In this document: piece by piece, positions 20,877 to 30,060 of the stretch | Layout of the letters: each line of letters begins with the position of its first letter | Numbering within the stretch: the stretch's first letter is position 1 | Origin: Pegoplata infirma | Lineage: Eukaryota; Arthropoda; Insecta; Diptera; Anthomyiidae | DNA: 64,000 nt | Direction of reading: 5' to 3' | Assembly (NCBI GenBank): GCA_963921195.1 | Contig: OY992536.1 | Coordinates: forward strand, 174,352,995 to 174,416,994 | The notes under the pieces: model-generated | Told to the model about the DNA's origin: nothing | The model's input: the letters and a program-made list of their open reading frames with translations, nothing else | The model's database searches: none | Position numbers and translations under genes: made by a program

Positions 20877-22439
20877 TACACAGAAAAAAACGGATTTTTA
20901 TATTGACCCCCATATTTGTGAATACAATTAAATTTTTCACTGAAGGTGCTCCTATACGCAAATTTGTAATATCAACTAACGTTTGTAAATATTATATGTT
21001 GAAAAAACAATTGATAAATGAGTTTGTAATAGTTCTCCTAAATTAATTTGTATTCTTAATCTTAAATTTTTTTTCAACAAAGAAATTCAACAAACACAAT
21101 CGTAATTTGTTGATCTAACAAACGAAAAAAAAAAACAAATTTTGTTCAACAAAGAAATTCAACAAACACAAACGCCATTTGTTGATACGGTAAAGAAATT
21201 CGACAAAGGAATTTGTAATATCAGCTAAAGGTATTAGTTATATTGACAAATTAAATCAACTAAATATTTTGTTGGGTCAACAAAATATTTAATTGATATG
21301 ATAAAACTTTTTTTTATAGGAAAAAAAAAAATAAAAATATATAAAAGCAGAAAAATATTAATATTGAAATTAAACAAAAGCATTTTGTAAGTCAATATTA
21401 TTTTTTATGACTTTTAAGAATGTATATTACTTTTATCGTTATACCACTTTTGTCTTATGTTGAAAATTATGTTTTTCGTTCTTTATTTCTTTCTTTTTTA
21501 TATACACGTGTTTTAATTTCTCTTTGGACAAACAATCGGTACAGAAGGCAAATTCTGTAAAAATAATATTCCAAAAATATAAAGGCAAAACAATAGTTAA
21601 CAACGCAAAAACTTTATATTAAAAGATTAATTTGATTTCGAAATACATTTTTTTAATAATATTTCCTATGAAATAATTTCAATTGCTGCCGTACCCTTTG
21701 CTAGCTCAGATAAAACTAAATTCATAATCGTTTTTTCTTAATTGTCTTCTTTTTTCGTTGTCTGCTTTTTTAAAAAGAAGTACAGGCACAAAAAAAACAA
21801 ACTACACGACGAGAGAGCATGTTGTCGTTATAGTATGTTTGTGTTATTGTTTTATACTCTACAAAAGCTACCAAATTCTTTATAGACAGCGTTTGTTAAA
21901 CAAAAAAAAATACGATTTTGTTAGATTGACAAAGTTCTTTGTATTTATTTATATAAATTGTTGAAAATATGACTTTTATTTGACAAAGTCGTTTATTGAC
22001 AAAAATTGTTGAAAAAAATCAGCTTTTTTTTACAAGTTATTGAACATTAATAACAAACGGGTTATTTGAAAGTTAAAAAAATATTTTTTTTCTTATTGAC
22101 AATCTGCCACTAATGATTTGTTGAAATTCCCCTTTTATTTTGAAATAAAATTATTTGACGTAGTTTGTTGAAAACAAAATCGAGTTTTTAAATTATTGAC
22201 TAACGGGATGCCGTTTTTTACTAAATGTTTGGTTGATATCAGTTAAGCTTTTTTTACATCATAGGATTTTCGGTATGATTTCACGAACTATCGTCGATGT
22301 TTTGCAAGTGTACTGAGAGAAAATCATACCGAAAATCCTATGATGTAAACACAGCTTTAAGGACATTCACACTGTTTGTTGACTTGAATTATATGAATTT
22401 ATTTTCTGTGTACTTATTTATGTGTAGTAGCAAAAACTC
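20877..22439. mobile_element. Insertion in the left arm of the 20846 foldback
   Basis: The right arm shows that TTTGAAAG and GGATTTAGCTCTGTAAC should be nearly adjacent. In the left arm they are separated by about 1.56 kb beginning TACACAGAAAAAAACGG. Inside are two direct 80-base copies of the 'AACAAAGAAATTCAACAAAC' block (about 21075 and 21145). It resembles a non-autonomous element. No domain recognised. Confidence 0.55.
22245..22352. repeat. Near-perfect 30-base stem-loop
   Basis: ACATCATAGGATTTTCGGT ATGATTT is mirrored exactly 50 bases later as AAATCAT ACCGAAAATCCTATGATGT. The arms are about 30 bases with no visible mismatch and a loop of about 45 bases. Such a hairpin could be a small MITE or a source of small RNA; the sequence alone does not decide. 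Confidence 0.75.
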
Positions 22440-23590
22440 CAAAGGATTTAGCTCTGTAACGCCTCAATTTTTTTTATAGCCCAATGAATTTTCAAAGGCG
22501 TTGGAAAAAAATCGAAGAAACTAATGTTAATGTACTTTTGAACTTAAAATAATGTTTAGATGTCTTCAATAGAATTTTATTGGGAACATTTTTCTAGAGT
22601 ACGCTAAACCACTATCTCTCGTTTTAATGTGACATTTAAGTAATTTTTTTAAGGAATGGCTCAGAAACCTACTAAGACGTGCGTTTAAAGCTAAGTACTC
22701 TGTTTCTTACGGTGAAAATTTCACTTAAACTTTAAACGCCTCAAATTGCAATAAAACATTTAAAAATCAAGAACTTTTGACAATGATAAGAAAGAAACGA
22801 TCATAACAAAACTGAAATCTCACTTTTTCACGGCAATTTAAATTGTCTTGTATAATAAAAATGAGTGAAAACTTTTTTAACAATTTCCCCTTAATTCCTC
22901 GCGTTGCCAATTTTTTTTTTTTTATATGGAGTTTAACAGATTTTTTCCCGTGAAACCGAACAGAGTACTTAGCTTAAAGAGTTAAAATGTTTTACGATTA
23001 TTTTTAGCAGCAAATTTCACTGGAGCTTACTGAAGGCAGAAAGTTCGACCGGTATACGAAAAATGCTTAAAAAATGTTAATTGTAAAGTATCATTAACTT
23101 TTTATATTTTTGCCTATATTCGTTAGTTACAATTTGTATTTAATTGTATACAATTTTTTGGCAAAACTATAAAAAAAATGAATGACACTTTACAATTTTT
23201 CTTTTTTCTGCATTTTCCTTATACAAGTCGAACTTTCTGCCTTCAGTAACCCCTAGTGAAATTTGAAGCAGAACATATTCGTAGAACATTTTAACCTTTT
23301 AAACGCAAGTCTTAGTAGGCTTTTGAGCCATTTCTTAAGAAAAGTACTTAAATGACCAATAAATACGGCAGATAGAGGGTTAATATATTGTAGAAAAAGT
23401 TTCCCCATCAAATTCTATTGAATACATCCAAATACTATTTTTAGCTCAAAATAACAGTTACATTGTTTTCTTTGAGTTTTTTCAAACTCCTTTAAAAAAA
23501 TGAAAAATTTAATGGGCTATTAAAACGATTTGAGACGTTACAGAGTAAAACCCTTTCAAACTGTCTTGGTTTGGTTGAGGCCCTAAGAAA

Positions 23591-24701
23591 ATAGCCTTCA
23601 ATTGTGTCACTGCGTAATCTATGCAAATTAGAAATGAGTAACTTTTCAATCACTACTCCACGTCCACAAAAGGGGGCGGGCCAAAAAACTACATTTTATA
23701 GTGCCCTGGGTCTTAGTGCAACCACTTGATCTTAACCAGCCTAAAACCATAAGCGTACTCGTAATTATTTCAGGAGTCTAGCTTTTAATTGGACTGCATC
23801 GTGATTTCCACAGAGGGACGGATATTCATGGAACGTTAAGAATAAATCATAATCCAATATTATATATCGTTGGCCGGCCCTCAAAAGAATCTCGAAACGA
23901 CTTCGTGGGCGTGTAAATATGCAATGTTGGACTACAAAGGCATGGTTTAAAAATATGACAAAATCTTTCACATAGAGTAAGTATTCCAGTATACTATGCT
24001 TGGAGGGTATACGAAAATATTGGACCTGTTTAAGATATTAAAAACAAAAATTTTACTGACCGAAAAAGTTTTCAGTAGTGTTCGAATAATAACTAATATT
24101 TAAAAAAAAATAATAAAAATTTTTTTTTCGGGGTTTACCAATTTTTAAGTAAAACAAGCAGCACAAAGACATTGCCTCACAGGTCCAGTATAATTTTGTG
24201 TTAACTATATTATAATCTGCCCATTATCTGCTCATTATTCTCTAAGATAATAATAATTTTCTTTTAAAATCTGCTATCATTTCTACCACCACTGTTTTAA
24301 AACCATCTCTGATGAACATGGCAAACATTCTTTGGGCTGTCAGACACAATATGAGATACAATATTTGAAATACATAGTAAAATGCAACCACAAATGAATA
24401 TTAGGAATGTGTAAGTGTGTATAGTAAATGTTCATATAAATTTTGTAAGGTTTTATACAATGACGCAAATATAAATTTAAGGCATTCCACAGTAAATGGT
24501 CAGTAATAAAAATTATACATTTAAAGCTAGATTAATTTCTATTGTGGTCTGGAATGCGGAGATAAATCACCAATAAATTAATATTTTTCTTTTAGAGTGC
24601 CACTGCTTTAAATTTAAAAGGAGACAATAGAAACAGCATTTGTGTTTAACAATATTATAAGTCAAAAACTGGTATGAAAATTATAGAAAATCACGTCCGA
24701 C
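23591..24701. other. Intergenic stretch of unknown content
   Basis: One of the less repetitive stretches. No ORF with recognisable domains, although 23765-23971 (minus) has an open frame of 68 codons. It could be unique host DNA. Confidence 0.4.
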
Positions 24702-24927
24702 CAGCGCCGCATTAAGGTATAGTACAGAAGAAGTCTCAGATGTATACGAAACATCAGTTTGATTCTGAGAATTTTTCTGAAAGAAAATTTGAAAATTTCT
24801 TTAAAAACAAATTAAACAAAAATGTTGCTCCATTTTCCCATAAGCGAATTTATTGGCAATTCGGGGCCCCTTAGGTCGAGGGCCCTGGCGACGTGTCCAG
24901 TGTGCCCTAATGGTTAAAACGTCACTG
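24702..24927. mobile_element. Short hAT-type MITE (226 bp)
   Basis: Ends CAGCGCCGCATTAAGG and, inverted, CAGTGACGTTTTAACC. Flanks CGTCCGAC (24694-24701) and GGTCCGAC (24928-24935) match at 7 of 8 bases, the duplication length of hAT elements. The right part holds GGGGCCCCTTAGGTCGAGGG, unusually G+C-rich for the region. Confidence 0.75.
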
Positions 24928-25593
24928 GGTCCGACCATTTAATATCCACCACATTTTTTTTCTATTTTCAAAAGAATCTGGAAACGGAATTAATTGACAT
25001 GTAAAACAAAAATTATATGTCTAATAAAATTTTTAAAGTTTTGAGTTGCCTACAAAAGGAACTACATTTGTATTTAATTTAACCGACAATATCACTGCGT
25101 GACAAAACTAACCACTATTTTAGAAAACAAGAGGTTCGATCATAATTTCTATATATTTCGGACTTGCTGAATCGAATGGCGTACACCGTTTTTCTATGAA
25201 TGGTACAGTTTTCTTGCAAAATGTCATTAAAGATTGGCTGATTTTCAGCTTCTTTTTTAACAAAAAAAATTCCAAAGCTAATGATTTTTAAATGTTATGG
25301 CATGAAAAACAAAGATATCACTTATAGCAATTTCTAATATAAATCATCTTAAGCCCTTAAATTCGCGGATTTCTTAATTTTTTTAAGTTTTCGCGAAATT
25401 ATCCCCTAAATTGGTCTCTGATAAAAAACTTGCATTTTGTGGATCATAAAAGTATCCATGACAGTACGAATAGTGGACAAAAAACATCTATGTTTTATGG
25501 ATCATCATGATGAAAATCGCGAAAACCCGTTTTTTTGTATATGGCAGCATCACTTTACGAGATGATTTAAGACTCCATCTTTTAGTATATAAT

Positions 25594-26094
25594 AGGTGTG
25601 TTCCAGAACGTTACCGCGGGTGCCCGCGGGTACCCAAACCAGCCCGAAAAGCGTTCCCGTACGCAAAAATTGGGTAAATGAGAGAGTTTTTGAGAGAATA
25701 AATTACTTTCTCATTTTACCGAACTTACCCGCACTTTTTTTTCGGGTAAATTGGTAACAGTCAGATATTGAAAAAACAGCTGATTTTTTTTGTGAAGCTA
25801 AATTGGAAATTTAAATAAAATAAAGAACTAAACCAAGGAAATGTGTTATTTCAATACAAAAAAAAGATAATTTGTTATTAAAATAAACTTTTACAATTTG
25901 TTTTCTTGTTTAAAGTAATTTTTCTTACGAAAATATTTTAGCGTTATTGGTTTGTTTACATTTTCTATTATTTTGGGCTTGAAATGTGGTTTTTAGCGTT
26001 CCCGTACTTTTGTGCATTTTTGTGGTATCGTGAGAGGTTTTTTGATTTTCTCTCATTTTACCGAACTTTACCCGGAAAGTTCTGGAACACACCT
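25594..26094. mobile_element. 501-bp MITE, AGGTGTGTTCC ends, AAT duplication
   Basis: Perfect 16-base inverted ends AGGTGTGTTCCAGAAC (25594-25609 and 26079-26094) flanked by AAT on both sides (25591-25593, 26095-26097). The mirrored arm of the host foldback at 26276-26300 (TATAATGTGGG inverted) gives the empty site. Subterminal GGTAAAATGAGAGA motifs are inverted too. The left side holds a G+C-rich CCGCGGGTGCCCGCGGGTAC tract. Three-base duplication suggests PIF/Harbinger-type mobilisation. Confidence 0.85.
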
Positions 26095-26097
26095 AAT

Positions 26098-26302
26098 GTG
26101 GGAACCTTAAACAATGAACTGACCCAAAATTTGTGCAAAAAGTTTTCATTTGCAAAAGTTATCTTAACAAAAACTACTATAATTATTTATGACAAACACT
26201 GAAATAATAGTTTTTGTTAAGATAACTTTTGCAAATGAAAACTTTTTTGGCCAAATTTTTGGTCAGTTTGTTGTTTAAGGTTCCCACATTATATGCTAAA
26301 AT
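26098..26302. repeat. Central hairpin of the nested foldback
   Basis: Arms of about 85 bases: GTGGGAACCTTAAACAA, GTTTTCATTTGCAAAAG and TTATCTTAACAAAAACTA on the left return inverted at 26199-26300, around a loop of about 25 bases at 26185-26205. This is the hinge of the foldback. Confidence 0.85.
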
Positions 26303-26354
26303 ATGGAGCCTTAAATCATCTCGTAAAGTGATGCTAGGTTAGGTTGTAAGTGGC

Positions 26355-26375
26355 TGTTGACGTTTTACGTCAACA
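26355..26375. other. 3' UTR stem-loop of the non-LTR element
   Basis: TGTTGACGT (26355-26363), TTT loop, ACGTCAACA (26367-26375): a perfect 9-base-pair stem about 20 bases from the element's 3' end. By position it could be the structure recognised by the reverse transcriptase, as in other stringent-type LINEs. Confidence 0.8.
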
Positions 26376-26429
26376 CACGTAGACTCTGAGGTCCATTGTG
26401 ATACCACGGGATCGTAATAGGTTTCCCTA

Positions 26430-29027
26430 CTAGTCCCTGTCGTTAAACCAGTTTGAGCTTCTTATGAAACTCCTTAGATGTTGTATTTTGACATCCGACA
26501 AATCAGAAAGATCGTACAGCTCCCTAGATCCCAGTGAAGCAAGTCGCTGACCAGAAAGTGCCGGGCAATGGCAAATAAAGTGTTCGATAGTTTCCAACTC
26601 CTCTTCATCCATGCAACTTCGGCAAAAGTCATTCGACGGCACATTTAACCGCTCTGCGTGCTTCCCTATAAGACAGTGTCCGGTAATTATAGAAACCACC
26701 GTCGAAATCTCTCCTCTTGGAAGCGATATCAGCTCACTTGTGCGCCCCTGATTAAGAGAAGGCCAAATCAGTCGTGTTGTCTCACACGTCCATCCATTTG
26801 CCCATCTTTGATTAGTCTCCGTCGCAGAACAAAGCCGTAGGTTTTGCTTGCAAGTTTCTAGAGGCATACCAACACATTCCAATTCTGTTGGAACCTGTAA
26901 GGTAGTTCCTAGTCTTGCAAGCTCATCGGCTTTGCAATTCCCTGGAATGTCTCTGTGCCCTGGGACCCATATGAGTCGTATGTTAAACTGCTTGGCCATC
27001 TCATTTAAAGACGTGCGGCAGTTAAGGGCAGATCTTGTTTTCAGAAACATTGAATTCAGGGACTTGACCGCGGCTTGACTGTCAGTATAGATGTTGACTG
27101 CGGTTGTAGACAAGACATTGCAGCTCAACCAGTCAGCCACTTCCTTTATTGCCAGCATCTCTGCCTGGTAAACACTGCAATGATCTGGCAATCTACGAGC
27201 CAGGCTCAATCCAAGCTCTTCCGAATAGACCCCAAAGCCCACTTGTTCGTGCAGCCTCGATCCATCTGTGTAAAAATTTATGGTAGCTCCACTACCCGGA
27301 GTATCCCCCATCCAAGACTCCCTGGATGGTATCATAGTGGTAAAGTGGCGCTCAAAGAGGCTCAAAGAGGGAGCACAGTCCACATTTTGTGGTATTGTTA
27401 TCTTTTTCAAGATCGCGCTATGGCCACAATCACTGCTCCTCCATTGCAGCGTGCTATTAAGTCGAATTGCCGACGCAGCCGCATACTGCCTACCCAATAT
27501 GTCCAAGGGTATCAGGTGAAGGAGGATTTCTAATGCAGCCGTAGGTGTAGTACGAAGAGCACCAGTGATGCACATTGACGCCATTCTCTGTACCTTCGTG
27601 ATAAAGACAAAGTTCGCTTTTGTTTCCAAAGCAGGCCACCAGACAATGATTCCATACAGCAAAATTGGACGCACCACTGCTGTATAGATCCAATGAACGA
27701 CTTGAGGGCTAAAACCCCATCGTTTTCCAATGGCCCTTTTACAGGAATACAAAGCAATCGTTGCTTTTCTCACCCGTTCCTCAATATTACGCCTGAAATT
27801 CAGCTTCCTATCTAGAAATACTCCAAGATACTTGGCTCCATCTGAGAAGGTGATTTCAGTACCGTCCAGAGAAATAGGATCAAAAGCAGGAATCTTATTT
27901 TTCCTTGTAAACAAAACAAGCTCTGTTTTACTGGGATTAACTCCTAGACCACAGTCTCTTGCCCATTTAGACAGATCTTTCAGAGAACCCTGAAGAATGT
28001 CCCGCAATGTTGGCAGATGCTTCCCCTTTACCGCTATCGCGACATCGTCAGCATATGCGATAACATGACAACCACGTGCTTCTAGAGATAGTAGCATTGA
28101 ATTCAGTGCCAGGTTCCAAAGAAGCGGCGAAAGAACACCTCCTTGTGGTGTGCCCCTATTGACAAATCGAGATATGACGGACGCTCCCAATTCAGACGTT
28201 ATACGTCTATTGGCAAGTAGGTTTTCCACCATTAAAACGATTTCACGCTTTACTCCCAGACCAGACAATGACAATATTATCGATTCTGGAATGACATTAT
28301 TAAAAGCCCCCTCAATATCAAGAAAGGCCACCATAGTGTACTCCTTTACCGAAAGCGATCTCTCGATGGTACCAACGAGCTCATGAAGAGCTGTTTCCGT
28401 TGATCGTCCCTTGCTGTATGCATGTTGCTTTGTCGAAAGCAACCTCGGGTCAATCACTCTACGCAAATATGAGTCTATCATTCGTTCCATTGTCTTTAAC
28501 AAAAAAGAAGACAGACTAATTGGTCTGAAATCCTTCGGAGCTGTGTGGGAACTTTTCCCAGCCTTCGGGATAAATACGACTCTGGTATCCCTCCATTTTA
28601 AAGGAATATACGACCAGTTGATGCATGCTGTGTATAGATTATACAGCAACGGGGCTATATAGTCCAACACTTGCTGCAACTCAGCCGGAATTATACCATC
28701 AGGTCCCGGGGATTTATAGGGCCTGAAGCTTTTTATCGCCCAGATTAATGTTGGCATATTTATTATTTCCGAAGCAATTTCAGATGCTTGGGCGTCAGAA
28801 CGTTCCAAAGCTTGAAACGGCGTCATGGAATTGCCCGGAAAATGCGTGTTTAAAAGGAGATCCAGCGACTCTCCACTGGAGGAAGACCACACCCCATTAG
28901 GATCTTTCAGGTATCCTAGGGTGCAAGGAGAAGAAGCCAGAACCTTGCGCAGCCTGGATGCCTCAGAAACGTCTTCTATGTTTCCACAGAAGTTTTTCCA
29001 AGAATCACATTTTGCATTTCTGATCAT
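26430..29027 (-). CDS. Non-LTR reverse transcriptase with RNase H
   Basis: This is the C-terminal two-thirds of an ORF2 protein that would copy element RNA into DNA at the target. Residues 1-90 resemble the linker between endonuclease and polymerase. RT runs from about 95 to 400: GPDGIIPAEL (108-117), FRPISLSSFL (167-176), the catalytic FLDIEGAF (D237), GTPQGGVLSP (292-301) and YADD (325-328), and the thumb follows to about 520. RNase H spans about 583-710, with FYTDGS (D588), YQAEML (E623), YTDS (D649), WVPGH (H691) and KADELA (D701) all present. The end has a C-x2-C-x10-H-x4-C knuckle (C802, C805, H816, C821). The frame is intact with no stop or frameshift, so the copy is probably recent. 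The endonuclease is missing, and upstream codons run into the TTAGG tract, which stops the frame. The Met at 29027 is therefore the first available codon and not a proven start. Confidence 0.95.
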   Translation of the reverse strand: MIRNAKCDSWKNFCGNIEDVSEASRLRKVLASSPCTLGYLKDPNGVWSSSSGESLDLLLNTHFPGNSMTPFQALERSDAQASEIASEIINMPTLIWAIKSFRPYKSPGPDGIIPAELQQVLDYIAPLLYNLYTACINWSYIPLKWRDTRVVFIPKAGKSSHTAPKDFRPISLSSFLLKTMERMIDSYLRRVIDPRLLSTKQHAYSKGRSTETALHELVGTIERSLSVKEYTMVAFLDIEGAFNNVIPESIILSLSGLGVKREIVLMVENLLANRRITSELGASVISRFVNRGTPQGGVLSPLLWNLALNSMLLSLEARGCHVIAYADDVAIAVKGKHLPTLRDILQGSLKDLSKWARDCGLGVNPSKTELVLFTRKNKIPAFDPISLDGTEITFSDGAKYLGVFLDRKLNFRRNIEERVRKATIALYSCKRAIGKRWGFSPQVVHWIYTAVVRPILLYGIIVWWPALETKANFVFITKVQRMASMCITGALRTTPTAALEILLHLIPLDILGRQYAAASAIRLNSTLQWRSSDCGHSAILKKITIPQNVDCAPSLSLFERHFTTMIPSRESWMGDTPGSGATINFYTDGSRLHEQVGFGVYSEELGLSLARRLPDHCSVYQAEMLAIKEVADWLSCNVLSTTAVNIYTDSQAAVKSLNSMFLKTRSALNCRTSLNEMAKQFNIRLIWVPGHRDIPGNCKADELARLGTTLQVPTELECVGMPLETCKQNLRLCSATETNQRWANGWTCETTRLIWPSLNQGRTSELISLPRGEISTVVSIITGHCLIGKHAERLNVPSNDFCRSCMDEEELETIEHFICHCPALSGQRLASLGSRELYDLSDLSDVKIQHLRSFIRSSNWFNDRD

Positions 29028-29035
29028 CTTTTTAT

Positions 29036-29065
29036 AACCTAACCTAACCTAACCTAACCTAACCT
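29036..29065. repeat. Six TTAGG units at the 5' junction
   Basis: (AACCT)6 on the plus strand, i.e. (TTAGG)6 reading into the element. TTAGG is the ancestral insect telomere repeat, which flies are known to have lost. Two AGGTT units at the other end (26336-26345) are in inverted orientation. Confidence 0.95.
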
Positions 29066-29522
29066 AAAGTGATGCTGCCATATACAAAAAAACGGATTTT
29101 CGCGATTTTCATCATGATGGTCCATATAATATAGCTGTTTTTTGTCCACTACTCGTATTGTTAGGGATGCCTTTTTGATTCACTAAAAGCTAGTTTTTTA
29201 TCAAAAACCAATTTGGCTGTTAATTTCGCGAAACCCTTAAAAAATTAAGAAATTCGAGAATTTAAGGGCTTAAGATGAAAAGTTTTAAACCAAATTTGTA
29301 TAAGACATATTGCTACAAGTCATATTTTTGTTTTCCATGCCATAAAATTTATAAAAAATGCAATGAAAAAGAGTTTATTCTGATTCGAGGCCTTTTCATG
29401 TTCCCCATTATGAATTAACATAACAAGTACTTATGATAACTCTACTTTCTTTATTAGGATATTCTCCCATTAAATACTCATAGAGTTTCTTGCTTTCAAA
29501 AATTTTGGCAATTTTCAGGAAT

Positions 29523-29572
29523 GAATTAACGATCGTTTCGGGGGTGTTCCAATTCCCCCATCATCAGAATTC
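29523..29572 (-). ncRNA. Hammerhead ribozyme (minimal, Penelope type)
   Basis: All conserved parts are in order on the minus strand: stem I strand GAAUU (29572-29568), core CUGAUGA (29567-29561), an extra U, stem II GGGGG (29559-29555), 10-base loop, CCCCC (29544-29540), GAAA (29539-29536), stem III AC-GAUC-GU (2 pairs, self-complementary as an 8-mer), cleavage site U (29528), and stem I strand AAUUC (29527-29523), which pairs perfectly with GAAUU. The very short stem III is known from Penelope-type hammerheads, which are thought to act as dimers. Predicted cleavage lies between 29528 and 29527. The bulged U after CUGAUGA is shared with the motifs at 16394-17185. Confidence 0.85.
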
Positions 29573-30060
29573 TTTAGAAAATAAGGTAATACTGTTAGCA
29601 TGCAAACATCAAATATTCATATTCTAAATAATCTCAACTTACAATTAGTGAGAAAGCAAATATGATTTTCGAAGTTCCACCAGCATTACACCAAATATAA
29701 TTTAAAAGCAAGTTTTTTTGGTTACTGCATATACTACCTTCGGTAGTTGTTAAATACAGTTTTTGTTTTTGCCTTCTGTTATAGAAAACAAATTCTCTCG
29801 TATCAAGAGGGTTACCAAGTGGGTTTTAGTTTTTATTAAATAATAATAAAAATTAGTTATTTATTCGACCTTTTAATTGTGCAATGAAAAAGAGTTTATT
29901 CTGATTCGAGGCCTTTTCATGTTCCCCATTTCTTTATTAGGATATTCTCCCATTAAATACTCATAGAGTTTCTTGCTTTCAAAAATTTTGGCGATCGTCA
30001 ATTCATTCCTGAAAATTGCCAAAATTTTTGAAAGCAAGAAACTCTATGAGTATTTAATAG

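Larger units (their letters stand above)
20846..23590. mobile_element. Foldback element with TTAGGGCCTCAACC ends
   Basis: Ends TTAGGGCCTCAACCAAACC (from about 20846) and its inverse at 23570-23588. Outside 20877-22439, which is an insertion in the left arm, the two arms mirror each other around about 23130: the TCTGTAACGCCTCAA block near 22452 against 23527-23545, the 'CCTACTAAGAC' block near 22669 against 23311, and 'CTGAAGGCAGAAAGTTCGAC' at about 23030 against 23228. No coding sequence. Confidence 0.8.
26336..29064 (-). mobile_element. 5'-truncated non-LTR retrotransposon, RNase H-bearing
   Basis: A 2.7-kb insertion flanked by the 12-base direct repeat TAAAGTGATGCT (26324-26335 and 29065-29076). 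The left arm of the foldback at 25550-25575, inverted, provides the uninterrupted target. The element lies on the minus strand: 865-codon RT/RNase H frame, then about 95 bases of 3' UTR with a hairpin. No poly(A). The 3' end is (AACCT)2 and the 5' end is (TTAGG)6, so the insertion has TTAGG tracts in inverted orientation at its two ends. The endonuclease and any first ORF are absent, typical of 5' truncation. The clade is R1/I/LOA-like by domain order; I cannot be more exact. Confidence 0.93.

Noticed and set aside
27075..27533. 152-codon plus-strand frame and other frames at 26658-29037
   Set aside because: Antisense or out-of-frame shadows of the retrotransposon RT/RNase H frame.
29036..29065. 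TTAGG units as a telomere or interstitial telomere
   Set aside because: Only six units, bounded exactly by a retrotransposon and its target duplication.
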